Assembly (NCBI RefSeq): GCF_001831475.1
Contig: NZ_CP017688.1
Span: 1,116,001-1,180,000, forward strand
DNA length: 64,000 nt
DNA from: Flavobacterium crassostreae
GTDB lineage: Bacteria > Bacteroidota > Bacteroidia > Flavobacteriales > Flavobacteriaceae
Reading direction: 5' to 3'
Shown here: one piece after another, positions 1-7,669 of the stretch
Layout: each line of letters starts with the position of its first letter
Position numbering within the stretch: the stretch's first letter is position 1
Notes under the pieces: generated by a model
What the model saw: only the letters and a program-made list of their open reading frames with translations
Told to the model about the DNA's origin: nothing
Database searches by the model: none
Translations under genes and position numbers: made by a program

Positions 1-2721
1 TTTAACCGGTACTAATTTGTAAACGAGGCCTTCTAATTGCAGGTAGTTTTTCATCCAGAGATAGTCTTCGTCATCAAAGGCGCCTGGACTAAAATAAATA
101 GGTCTTTTCCAGTTGTTATTGGCAACAATATCGAGCATCATTAAGCGATTTTTGTACAATGCTCTTCCGCTAATATCTACGTCAATGTATGGCACAATGG
201 AGTCGTTGTATTTGGATGCAACAACTTTGTTTTGAATAATGGTGTTTTTATCCACCGGAATTCTAATTTTATTTGTAGGATAAAAATGAATGGTTTGCCC
301 GTTTTGCATAGTCACCGTAGATTTTGGGTTTTTTATAAAAGACAAAAAATCTTTTATTTCCCATCTGTTTTCGGTTTTAGGAATGCTTACTACGTAGTCT
401 AGTTTATCTCCTACATATTGGTCATGAGTAAACGAAATAGGTAAGGCTTCGGATTCGTAGGTTTTGGTTTTCATTTGATCGATGTACCAATCGGTCATAA
501 ATAGGCTGGTATTTACTAGTTTTACATCGGTTCTAACGCCTTCAATTTCTTGTGCATACCATAGTGGGAAGGTGTCGTTATCTCCAATGGTAAATAATAT
601 TGCATTAGGATCACAAGATTCTAGGTATGCTTTTGCCATAGCCGTGGCGGTATATTTTCCGGAACGATCATGGTCATCCCAGTTTTGATAGCCCATCAGT
701 ACGGGAGCGGCAAGTAAACTAGCGGCAATAACCGTAGGAGCGGCGATTTTGGGGGCTAAATACTCCTTGATGGTTTCATAAAGAGAATAGACTCCAAAGC
801 CAATCCAGATTGCAAACACATAAAACGATCCCACCAAGGCATAATCTCGCTCTCTAGGTTCAAAAGGACGTTCGTTTAAGTATATTTTTAGGGCAATACC
901 CGTAAATAAAAATAAGGAAAGTAGTACGTAAAAGCTTTTGCGGTCTTTACTTGCGTGAAACATAATCCCGATCAGTCCAAGGATAAACGGCAAGAAATAA
1001 TACGTATTGCGTCCTTTATTGGTTAGTACATCCGTAGGAAGATTGTCTTGAGATCCAAGGTGAAGGCTGTCTATAAATGCAATTCCGCTGATCCAATTTC
1101 CGTCTTGGTTATCGTATCTTCCTTGTAGGTCATTTTGTCTACCAACAAAATTCCACATCAAATACCTCCAATACATGTAGCCAAATTGGTATTCGACCAT
1201 AAAACTAAGATTGTCTATAGTGGAAGGCTTGTCTATAATTAGATATTCATTATAGCTAGTCAAAAACTTCAGATAATCTTGATTGTCAATTTGTTTTTGG
1301 GCGTAAGCCTGTCGAAATTGCTGTACCGTTTTCTGAATTTCATTTTTTAACTGCGCAGTAGCTTTGTTATAATCCTCTTCAGATAGTGCATTTACATCAA
1401 TGCCATATTGTGCTAGATCGTCTTCGTAATTGTAGTTTGGGTTAATTCTAAATTCGGGTGCTTTAGTAAAATTCATATAATTTTCAATATGATCCGAGCT
1501 CCACATTCTAGGCAAAATAGTTTTTTGATCGTTGTCACTATTTTGTTCTGCATTTTTAAAATTATTTACAATAACGTATTTTCCGGTTTTGTAATCTCGC
1601 TCATAGTTGGGCGCTTTGTCTAAATATGGGGTGTCTTTGTCTAGTCCTGCAAATTTTTCGGTATATTGAGGGCCATAAAAAAGAGGGTTGACTCCATATT
1701 GCTCTCTGTTGTAATAGGCCAAAACCTCTGCAGCATCCGAAGGTTTGTTTTCGTTGATAACCGTATTTGCATTTGCTCTAATTGGGAGCATCATCCAGGT
1801 CGAAAATCCAATCAAAATAAATAAAATGCACAACAATAAAGTATTGTACTGCACCATTGCTTTGTTGCGGGTGTATTTTAATCCAAAATAAAAGAACGCA
1901 ATGATAACCAAGCCGACCAATATGGTTCCAGAATTAAAAGGCATCCCAAAAGTATTGACCATAAATATTTCGGTCTTACCAAAAAAGGCCATCGTTAGCG
2001 GCAGCAGTAATTTAAAAATGAATAGCAATATAGAGATCACGACTACATTTGCAATAAGAAAATTTTTGACTGTAACGGTTTTGTAGTTTTTAAAAAAATA
2101 TAAAAAACCAATAGAAGGTATTGTCAGTAATGCCATAAAATGCACTCCAAAAGAGAGTCCTACCACAAGGGAAATAAGTAACAACCATCGGTCTCCTCTG
2201 GCAGTATTCATCTCTTGCTCCCATCTTAAACCCAACCACAACAACAAGGCAATTAACAAAGAAGCCATTGCGTAAACCTCGGCCTCAACGGCATTGAACC
2301 AAAAACTATCCGAATAAGTAAAAGCTAAGGCTCCCACAAAAGAGCTTCCTAGAACCACTATCTGGTTATTTTTATTGGGTGCAGAAATCCGAAGAACTAA
2401 TTTTTGTAAAATCATTGACGATGACCAAAACAAAAACAAAATGGTAAAAGCGCTCGAAAACACCGAAGTCATGTTTACCATCAAAGCAATATGTTGTGCA
2501 TCTGAGGCAAACATAGCAAAAAAAGCGCCAATCATTTGAAATAAAGGCGCTCCAGGAGGATGGCCTACTTGTAGTTTAGCTGCTGTAGCAATATATTCTC
2601 CACAATCCCAGAAACTCATAGTAGGTTCAACGGTAAGTGTGTAGGTAATTAATGCGATTCCAAATGTAATCCAGCCTAGAATAGTGTTCCATTTATTGAA
2701 ATTGAATGTCGCCTTGTTCAT
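1..2721 (-). CDS. DUF2723 family membrane protein, 5' part (C-terminus outside window)
   Basis: The reading frame is open from ATG at 2721 to the window edge, giving about 907 residues without a stop. The N-terminus has a hydrophobic segment followed by FWDCGEYIATA and VGHPPGAP, the hallmark of the DUF2723 family of large polytopic membrane proteins in Bacteroidetes. Many further hydrophobic segments follow, then a long soluble part (around LESCDPNAILFTIGDNDTFP). The family resembles GT-C type glycosyltransferases and has been proposed to act in protein O-glycosylation; that role is family inference, not visible here. The gene is separated from tRNA-Gln by about 190 bp and reads away from it. 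No clear TAnnTTTG box was found before its start. Confidence 0.88.
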   Translation of the reverse strand, partial: MNKATFNFNKWNTILGWITFGIALITYTLTVEPTMSFWDCGEYIATAAKLQVGHPPGAPLFQMIGAFFAMFASDAQHIALMVNMTSVFSSAFTILFLFWSSSMILQKLVLRISAPNKNNQIVVLGSSFVGALAFTYSDSFWFNAVEAEVYAMASLLIALLLWLGLRWEQEMNTARGDRWLLLISLVVGLSFGVHFMALLTIPSIGFLYFFKNYKTVTVKNFLIANVVVISILLFIFKLLLPLTMAFFGKTEIFMVNTFGMPFNSGTILVGLVIIAFFYFGLKYTRNKAMVQYNTLLLCILFILIGFSTWMMLPIRANANTVINENKPSDAAEVLAYYNREQYGVNPLFYGPQYTEKFAGLDKDTPYLDKAPNYERDYKTGKYVIVNNFKNAEQNSDNDQKTILPRMWSSDHIENYMNFTKAPEFRINPNYNYEDDLAQYGIDVNALSEEDYNKATAQLKNEIQKTVQQFRQAYAQKQIDNQDYLKFLTSYNEYLIIDKPSTIDNLSFMVEYQFGYMYWRYLMWNFVGRQNDLQGRYDNQDGNWISGIAFIDSLHLGSQDNLPTDVLTNKGRNTYYFLPFILGLIGIMFHASKDRKSFYVLLSLFLFTGIALKIYLNERPFEPRERDYALVGSFYVFAIWIGFGVYSLYETIKEYLAPKIAAPTVIAASLLAAPVLMGYQNWDDHDRSGKYTATAMAKAYLESCDPNAILFTIGDNDTFPLWYAQEIEGVRTDVKLVNTSLFMTDWYIDQMKTKTYESEALPISFTHDQYVGDKLDYVVSIPKTENRWEIKDFLSFIKNPKSTVTMQNGQTIHFYPTNKIRIPVDKNTIIQNKVVASKYNDSIVPYIDVDISGRALYKNRLMMLDIVANNNWKRPIYFSPGAFDDEDYLWMKNYLQLEGLVYKLVPVK

Positions 2722-2909
2722 GTATAAAAATTTAGTTTTATTTTCAGATACAAAGAAAATGTTTTTTTATTTAAAGCGAAGACCATTAACAAAAAATTCT
2801 GTGAAAGCAGCTGTTTTTTGTAACTAATTGGTTGTTAATACGTTTTGAAACAAATGGATTTTGGCTGAAATTTTTTTTTACTTTTTTTTAAAAAAAGTGC
2901 CGAAAAAGT

Positions 2910-2939
2910 TTGCACAAACTGAAATTTAGTCTAAATTTG
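2910..2939 (+). promoter_or_regulatory. Promoter of tRNA-Gln
   Basis: TTG at 2910-2912, a 19-bp spacer, then TAAATTTG at 2932-2939. This fits the Bacteroidetes -33 TTG / -7 TAnnTTTG consensus exactly and lies 38 bp before the tRNA. Confidence 0.8.
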
Positions 2940-2977
2940 CACTCGCTAAGCAATAACAAAGCAACAGCAATTTAAAG

Positions 2978-3048
2978 TGGTCTATGGTGTAATGGTAACA
3001 CAACTGTTTTTGGTGCAGTCGTTCAAGGTTCGAGTCCTTGTAGACCAA
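2978..3048 (+). tRNA. tRNA-Gln (anticodon TTG)
   Basis: A 71-nt cloverleaf can be drawn. The acceptor arm TGGTCTA pairs with TAGACCA. The anticodon stem ACTGT/GCAGT encloses the loop TTTTGGT, giving anticodon TTG. The T arm carries GGTTCGAGTCC. The 3' CCA is not encoded: after the discriminator A the sequence reads CTC. The gene has its own promoter and terminator, so it is a single-gene transcription unit. Confidence 0.95.
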
Positions 3049-3057
3049 CTCTTTTTA

Positions 3058-3086
3058 AACCCCGTAAAATATTTTTTACGGGGTTT
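3058..3086 (+). terminator. Rho-independent terminator of tRNA-Gln
   Basis: The stem aaccccgtaaaa / tttttacggggtt is followed by a run of T, ten bases after the tRNA. Confidence 0.85.
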
Positions 3087-3199
3087 TTTGTTTTTTAGAA
3101 TTAAATGGTTTTCAGGCCTTCGATCTACTAAAGTTAGTGGCGCTTATTGTGGGATCAGGGAGGATCAGTCCCAAAACCTGTGGAGCAGCAAAAATTAGG

Positions 3200-3207
3200 C
3201 ATAAATA
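3200..3207. repeat. Left target-site duplication of the inner IS
   Basis: cataaata lies immediately left of the inner IS terminus GGATCAATCC and is repeated exactly at 4638-4645 right of its other terminus. Eight bases is the usual duplication length of ISL3-family elements. Confidence 0.85.
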
Positions 3208-3240
3208 GGATCAATCCCAAAACCTGTGGAGCAGCAAAAA

Positions 3241-4233
3241 TTAGGCATAAATAGTAGTTAGCCTAAAAAGAAAGAATTCTACATTTCGAACCCCTCTAAA
3301 TTGAGATCTAAATGCTTTTATTTTTGCATTGAACGATTCTGCTGATGCATTAGTACTTCTGTTATCAAAATAGTTTAATATGCTTTGATAATGATTCATT
3401 ATCGATCTTGAGATTGTATTGAAAGACTTAAATCCAGATTGATTTACTTTTTCATGCCATTTAGCTAGTCTGGCAAAACCAATGATTTTATCGGTTGTGT
3501 TTTCAAAAATGTTCCGTAATTCTTGAGATAGATTGTAAGCTTCTTTTATGTCGGGATATAATTCAAACAACAATAATGCTCGTTGTAATTGATTCGCCGT
3601 CCATTTTGATTTATTCTTGTATAAGAAATACCTACTTCTAGCAAGTAACTGCTTAATAGTATCTCCATTAGTCAATACTTCAGGCTCAAATCTTTTCTTG
3701 TTTTTCTTCGCTTTTTCTATTGCCTGATTTTCTTGGTCTATAGCTTGCCAACGGTATTTAATTCTTATTTCCTGTAAAGCTTCTGTAGCCAATTTTTGAA
3801 CGTGGAACCGGTCGATTACGCGAGTTGCATTAGGAAAGGATTTCTTGGCAATGAGCCCCATATTTCCTGCCATATCTAGGGTTATCTCGGTGACTAGATT
3901 TCGTTGTTTAAGAGGGATTCTTTCAATGATAGCGATTACCGTTTCAGCTTTGGTTCCTGCAATCATAGCCACTATAGTTCCTTTCTTTCCCTTTCCAGCT
4001 TTGTTGGTCAAAATAGTATAGAGTTCGCCATTGGACAAGGAGGTTTCGTCAATTGATAAGCGTTTGCCTATGTTTTCTGGAAATATAAGCCATTGTTTTG
4101 CGTGTAGTTTTTGATCCCATATTTTGAAATCACTTAGAAAATCTTTGTATTGATGTTGTAGATTTTTACCGCTAACGCCATAGAAAGAGGCGATAGCATT
4201 ACAATCATTTGGGCTGGAATCTATGGATCTCTT
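3241..4233 (-). CDS. Transposase orfB of the inner IS (ISL3-type DDE transposase)
   Basis: This is the catalytic transposase subunit. The frame is open from 4233 to the TAA at 3241 and overlaps the end of orfA in the +1 frame. The putative catalytic residues are the D of SIDETS, the D of EITLDMAGN and the E of NASAESFNAKIK, with the family motif DRFHVQKL between. The first possible initiator is a TTG at 4038, but starting there would remove SIDETS and so the first catalytic Asp. Translation therefore probably begins upstream, by frameshifting from orfA or by coupled initiation at an unusual codon. No ATG is available in this frame before that motif. The C-terminus ends normally with TIYA and a stop inside the terminal region. 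Confidence 0.85.
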   Translation of the reverse strand, partial: KRSIDSSPNDCNAIASFYGVSGKNLQHQYKDFLSDFKIWDQKLHAKQWLIFPENIGKRLSIDETSLSNGELYTILTNKAGKGKKGTIVAMIAGTKAETVIAIIERIPLKQRNLVTEITLDMAGNMGLIAKKSFPNATRVIDRFHVQKLATEALQEIRIKYRWQAIDQENQAIEKAKKNKKRFEPEVLTNGDTIKQLLARSRYFLYKNKSKWTANQLQRALLLFELYPDIKEAYNLSQELRNIFENTTDKIIGFARLAKWHEKVNQSGFKSFNTISRSIMNHYQSILNYFDNRSTNASAESFNAKIKAFRSQFRGVRNVEFFLFRLTTIYA

Positions 4234-4570
4234 TTAAAAAAGACGCAAACTCCTGGGTTACACGAGTTCCGTCTGCTACTAAATTCCAATCTCTAAAAAC
4301 TACTTTTCCAGTATCTTCATTCAGCCATCTTCTTCGAGTGATATGAAGATATACCTGATGCCCACGGATAGGGAAATCCTGAACTGTTATTTCATCAAAG
4401 AACCCTTTTGAACTTAATTTAGATTGTCGATGTTCTTTAGGAATTGAATTAATCTCCTTTAAGTAAAGATGAAGTATCTCTTCCTCTTTTTTATAGGAAG
4501 TCAGTTCAAAGTATTCAACTATGATTTCAGGAAGTAACAACTTGAGAAGGTCGACAAAAGAATCTTGCAT
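4205..4570 (-). CDS. IS orfA of the inner IS (N-terminal transposase region)
   Basis: About 121 residues from the ATG at 4570 (MQDSFVDLLKLLLPEIIVEY). A TTG 51 bp further up lies inside the terminal inverted repeat and is a less likely start. The protein is basic, with HITRRRWLNEDTGKVVFRDWN resembling a DNA-binding segment, and it corresponds to the separate N-terminal region seen in ISAon1-like elements. It ends with TGA at 4205, overlapping the open frame of orfB by about 30 nt. A run of six T and four A (TCT TTT TTA AAA) precedes the overlap and is conserved in the second copy. Confidence 0.75.
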   Translation of the reverse strand: MQDSFVDLLKLLLPEIIVEYFELTSYKKEEEILHLYLKEINSIPKEHRQSKLSSKGFFDEITVQDFPIRGHQVYLHITRRRWLNEDTGKVVFRDWNLVADGTRVTQEFASFLKEIHRFQPK

Positions 4571-4605
4571 TTGTATCTGATTTGGAAATACAAATATCTC
4601 TATTT

Positions 4606-5625
4606 TTATATTTCCCCACAACTTTTAGACTTGATCCCATAAATAGTAGTTAGCCTAAAAAGAAAGAATTCTACATTTCGAACACCTCTAAACTGAGATC
4701 TAAAAGCTTTTATTTTGGCGTTAAAGGATTCTGCTGATGCATTAGTACTTCTGTTATCAAAATAGTTTAATATGCTTTGATAATGATTCATTATCGATCT
4801 TGAGATTGTATTGAAAGACTTAAAACCAGATTGATTTACTTTTTCATGCCATTTAGCTAGTCTGGCAAAACCAATGATTTTATCGGTTGTGTTTTCAAAA
4901 ATGTTCCGTAATTCTTGAGATAGATTGTAAGCTTCTTTTATGTCGGGATATAATTCAAACAACAATAATGCTCGTTGTAATTGATTCGCCGTCCATTTTG
5001 ATTTATTCTTGTATAAGAAATACCTACTTCTAGCAAGTAACTGCTTAATAGTATCTCCATTAGTCAATACTTCAGGCTCAAACCTTTTCTTGTTTTTCTT
5101 CGCTTTTTCTATTGCCTGATTTTCCTGGTCAATGGCTTGCCAGCGGTATTTGATCCTGATTTCTTGTAAAGCCTCTAACGCTAATTTTTGCACATGGAAT
5201 CTATCTGTGACACGAGTGGCATTAGGGAAACATTTTTTAGCAATCAATCCCATGTTTGCGGCTATGTCAAGAGTTATTTCGGTAACAGAATTTCGTAGTT
5301 TAAGCGGTATTTTTTCGATAATAGCAATTACTGTTTCTGCTTTGGTTCCTGCAATCATAGCGACTATAGTTCCTTTCTTTCCCTTTCCAGCTTTGTTGGT
5401 CAAAATAGTATAGAGTTCGCCATTGGACAAGGAGGTTTCGTCAATTGATAAGCGTTTGCCTATGTTTTCTGGAAATATAAGCCATTGTTTTGCGTGTAGT
5501 TTTTGATCCCATATTTTGAAATCACTTAAGAAATCTTTGTATTGATGTTGTAGATTTTTACCGCTAACGCCATAGAAAGAGGCGATAGCATTGCAATCAT
5601 TAGGCTTGGAATCTATTGATTTCTT
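4606..5625 (-). CDS. Transposase orfB of the outer IS, with altered C-terminus
   Basis: This is a sister of the inner orfB, with the same catalytic motifs (IDETS, ITLDIAAN, NASAESFNAKIK). Insertion of the inner element replaced the normal end (TIYA, stop) with TIYGIKSKSCGEI: the last ten residues are encoded by the other element's terminal inverted repeat and subterminal bases. The catalytic core is intact, so the protein may still be active. As in the inner copy, no ATG precedes the first catalytic Asp in this frame (open from 5625; first TTG at 5430). The divergence from the inner copy is patchy rather than even. Confidence 0.8.
   Translation of the reverse strand, partial: KKSIDSKPNDCNAIASFYGVSGKNLQHQYKDFLSDFKIWDQKLHAKQWLIFPENIGKRLSIDETSLSNGELYTILTNKAGKGKKGTIVAMIAGTKAETVIAIIEKIPLKLRNSVTEITLDIAANMGLIAKKCFPNATRVTDRFHVQKLALEALQEIRIKYRWQAIDQENQAIEKAKKNKKRFEPEVLTNGDTIKQLLARSRYFLYKNKSKWTANQLQRALLLFELYPDIKEAYNLSQELRNIFENTTDKIIGFARLAKWHEKVNQSGFKSFNTISRSIMNHYQSILNYFDNRSTNASAESFNAKIKAFRSQFRGVRNVEFFLFRLTTIYGIKSKSCGEI
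4638..4645. repeat. Right target-site duplication of the inner IS
   Basis: cataaata directly follows the right terminus (TTGATCC) of the inner IS and equals 3200-3207. The sequence then continues gtagttagcc, exactly as it does after cataaata inside the inner copy at 3246-3253, showing that the insertion target was the sister element. Confidence 0.85.
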
Positions 5626-5962
5626 TTAAAAAAGACGCGAACTCCTGTGTTACCCGAGTTCCGTCAGCTACTAAATTCCAATCCCTAAATACAACTTGTC
5701 CACTATCTTCGTTAAGCCATCTTCTGCGGGTGATATATAGATAAACTTGATGTCCACGAATAGGAAAATCTTGAACAGTTATCTCATCAAAGAATCCCTT
5801 GGAGCTTAATTTATATTGACGATGTTCTTTAGGAATTGAATTAATCTCCTTTAAGTAAAGATGAAGTATCTCTTCCTCTTTTTTATAGGAAGTCAGTTCA
5901 AAGTATTCAACTATGATTTCAGGAAGTAACAACTTGAGAAGGTCGACAAAAGAATCTTGCAT
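5600..5962 (-). CDS. IS orfA of the outer IS (N-terminal transposase region)
   Basis: About 120 residues from the ATG at 5962. The product is almost the same as the inner orfA, but roughly its last 75 codons carry many synonymous changes while the first 45 are identical at base level. It ends FQA followed by TAA where the inner copy ends FQPK followed by TGA. The +1 overlap with orfB and the T6A4 run are conserved. Confidence 0.75.
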   Translation of the reverse strand: MQDSFVDLLKLLLPEIIVEYFELTSYKKEEEILHLYLKEINSIPKEHRQYKLSSKGFFDEITVQDFPIRGHQVYLYITRRRWLNEDSGQVVFRDWNLVADGTRVTQEFASFLKEINRFQA

Positions 5963-6043
5963 TTGTATCTGATTTGGAAATACAAATATCTCTATTTTTA
6001 TATTTCCCCACAACTTTTAGACTTGATCCATTTTTTTTTAGAA

Positions 6044-6074
6044 AGCGTTTATAAACACAGCGTTTATAAATCAC
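6044..6074. repeat. 15-bp tandem direct repeat upstream of the barrel gene
   Basis: agcgtttataaacac is followed directly by agcgtttataaatcac. The pair sits just upstream of the -7 box at 6087, where a regulator could bind. An operator role is inference. Confidence 0.6.
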
Positions 6075-6086
6075 TGCTAAAAAAGC

Positions 6087-6094
6087 TATCTTTG
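6087..6094 (+). promoter_or_regulatory. -7 promoter box of the outer-membrane barrel gene
   Basis: TATCTTTG fits TAnnTTTG and lies 39 bp before the ATG at 6134. No clear -33 TTG is seen at the usual spacing. Confidence 0.5.
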
Positions 6095-6133
6095 TGATCT
6101 AGATTGGCTACACAAAAAAATACACAAGCACTC

Positions 6134-6859
6134 ATGAAAACATTGCATAAAAACAAAAGGCTGCATCTTTTTTTTATCCATATACTCCTCTTGTCTGGTT
6201 TTTCGGTTTATTCGCAACAAGATACTACAGTACTAAAAGAAGAAACAACTACCAAAATAGACTCTCTGTACCGAGAAGACCAGTTTTTTTTTAGTTTTAC
6301 TTACAATACCTTGCAAAATAAGCCCTCAAGAATGGCGCAAAATAAGTTTTCAACTGGTTTTTCGGTTGGTGTTTTAAGAGATATGCCCATAAATAAAGAA
6401 CGCACTATTGCTTTTGCATCCGGATTAGGCCTTACCTATAATAACTATATACAAAATTTGAGTATCCAAGGCAGTAGTCAAAAAGCACTATACGCCATTT
6501 TAGAGGAGCAGTACCAGACCAATAAAATCTCGCAACTATTTATAGACCTTCCTATTGAGTTTAGATGGCGCAATTCTACCTATCAGAGCCATAAGTTTTG
6601 GCGAGTTTATGGCGGAGTTAAAGGCAGTTATCTGCTTTATGACAGAACCGTGTTTGATGGAGATTCTGGCAAATCCATTATTAAAGGCAATAAAGATTTT
6701 AATAAATTACTGTATGGTGTTTATGTAGCTGCGGGATATAATACCATTAATTTATATGCTTATTATGGTTTGAACCCTCTGTTTGCATCTGCAAAAATAG
6801 AAGATAAAAACATCCAGCTCAAAGCGCTTAATGTTGGGCTTATTTTTTACATATTATAG
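6134..6859 (+). CDS. PorT-family outer-membrane beta-barrel protein
   Basis: 241 residues from ATG 6134 (MKTLHKNKRLHLFFIHILLL). An in-frame TTG 30 bp upstream is less likely because it would put ten polar residues before the signal peptide. A signal peptide ends near VYSQ. The rest alternates polar and hydrophobic residues in short strands (FSTGFSVGVLRDMPI, TIAFASGLGLTYNNY, LFIDLPIEFRWR, VYGGVKGSYLLYD), as in PF13568-type barrels, and closes on a hydrophobic strand (LNVGLIFYIL). It probably sits in the outer membrane. Its exact role is unknown; it is not obviously the gliding protein PorT itself. The 3' end overlaps the convergent next gene by 6 bp. Confidence 0.75.
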   Translation: MKTLHKNKRLHLFFIHILLLSGFSVYSQQDTTVLKEETTTKIDSLYREDQFFFSFTYNTLQNKPSRMAQNKFSTGFSVGVLRDMPINKERTIAFASGLGLTYNNYIQNLSIQGSSQKALYAILEEQYQTNKISQLFIDLPIEFRWRNSTYQSHKFWRVYGGVKGSYLLYDRTVFDGDSGKSIIKGNKDFNKLLYGVYVAAGYNTINLYAYYGLNPLFASAKIEDKNIQLKALNVGLIFYIL

Positions 6860-7459
6860 CCATAAATACCACAAAAGCACTTGAGGAACCACGCCTATCA
6901 AGACGCCTAAAACAAGCTCTTTTGGCGTATGGGCATGCATAACTAATCGAGAAGAGGCAACCGCACCATTTAGGAGTACCAGTAGAGCCATTATCAAAGA
7001 ATACGAACCAGAATCCTGTAGACTTAGTCCCAGTACAAAACAGCTAAATCCGCTAATTCCGATCATGTGCAAGCTGGCTTTTGTTCTGCAAAACAATAGC
7101 AATAGTGCTATAAGGGTGCTAAGCAAAGCGCCCAGAAAAAAAAAGTGCAATTCTGGATACCGCTCCAGAGTTATGGATCTACGCAGTAATAATATAATTA
7201 TAAAACTATGTAGCAACAAGGGTATTTGGCGTTCTTTGACAGAAGGAACCATATAAGAGCTAATTTTGCCTGAATACCGCAACACAAAGAAAAAAAGTAT
7301 AGGAACCAATACGCTAAGCAGTACAATTTGTAGCAAAACAAAAACTTTCTCAGGATTTATAAAATAAGAATTATTAGAAAAAAGATAAAAAAGTGTCGCA
7401 TACAATGCTATAAAAACAGGATGGAATACATACGAAACAAGAGGAAGTATTTTTTTCAA
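6854..7459 (-). CDS. Integral membrane protein, PAP2-like
   Basis: 201 residues, mostly hydrophobic, with about six membrane segments. The segment KASLHMIG and, further on, SRLVMHAHTPKELVLGVLIG resemble the SxxH and SR-x5-H motifs of PAP2 phosphatases, but the first KX6RP-type motif is only loosely present (KERQIPLLL). A phosphatase function is therefore tentative. The only start in frame is a TTG at 7459, since an upstream TAA closes the frame. A TAnnTTTG box lies 24 bp before it. Confidence 0.65.
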   Translation of the reverse strand: MKKILPLVSYVFHPVFIALYATLFYLFSNNSYFINPEKVFVLLQIVLLSVLVPILFFFVLRYSGKISSYMVPSVKERQIPLLLHSFIIILLLRRSITLERYPELHFFFLGALLSTLIALLLLFCRTKASLHMIGISGFSCFVLGLSLQDSGSYSLIMALLVLLNGAVASSRLVMHAHTPKELVLGVLIGVVPQVLLWYLWL

Positions 7460-7483
7460 AACAAAGTATGTTGGTTATCCTAA

Positions 7484-7491
7484 CAAAGATA
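7484..7491 (-). promoter_or_regulatory. -7 promoter box of the PAP2-like gene
   Basis: On the minus strand the sequence reads TATCTTTG, 24 bp before the TTG start. Confidence 0.5.
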
Positions 7492-7598
7492 CTACAATAG
7501 AACGTACAATACCAAAAGCACCCAGATGCCCCACCATAGCTTATTTTTGATTTTTTAGAATAGAACAAAGGGAGTTTTAGTTTCCAAAAAAGAAGTCG

Positions 7599-7606
7599 TA
7601 TTTTTG
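7599..7606 (+). promoter_or_regulatory. -7 promoter box of murF-alr
   Basis: TATTTTTG fits TAnnTTTG and implies a 5' leader of about 60 nt. The -33 element is not clear. Confidence 0.45.
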
Positions 7607-7669
7607 AAAGAATTTAACAACAGCTGTAGGTTTTAGTTCCCTGTAAGCAAATAATTACGTTTTCAAACA

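Larger units (their letters stand above)
3208..4637 (-). mobile_element. Inner ISL3-type insertion sequence, complete (1430 bp)
   Basis: The termini are imperfect inverted repeats: 3208-3229 and the complement of 4616-4637 match at 17 of 22 positions, both starting GGATCAA and sharing AAAA and TGTGG. The element is flanked by the direct repeat cataaata. Two overlapping genes are read leftward: orfA (4205-4570) and orfB (3241-4233). The orfB product has the ISL3-type DDE fold signature (IDETS, ITLD, DRFHVQKL, NASAESFNAKIK). The layout matches the ISAon1-like two-gene elements common in Bacteroidetes; that subgroup name is from memory. Confidence 0.88.
3162..6029 (-). mobile_element. Outer ISL3-type insertion sequence, interrupted by a second copy
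   Basis: This element begins at 3162 (GGATCAGTCCC) and ends at 6029 (TTGATCC). Its first 46 bp (3162-3207) are separated from the remainder (from 4638) by a complete copy of a sister element. Removing that copy and one 8-bp target duplication gives 1430 bp, the same length as the inner element. It carries orfA (5600-5962) and orfB (4606-5625). No matching 8-bp duplication is seen outside it (atcaggga on the left, attttttt on the right), so its own insertion scar is lost or one end has been rearranged. Confidence 0.85.

Noticed and set aside
2977..3198. Open reading frame of 73 codons
   Set aside because: It covers the tRNA-Gln gene, its terminator and the IS end; no protein features.
3162..3253. 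46-bp tandem repeat read as slippage duplication of an IS end
   Set aside because: The 8-bp repeat cataaata on both sides of the inner element and the equal 1430-bp lengths explain it better as a nested insertion.
3154..6037. Target-site duplication around the outer IS
   Set aside because: The eight bases on the left (atcaggga) and right (attttttt) do not match.
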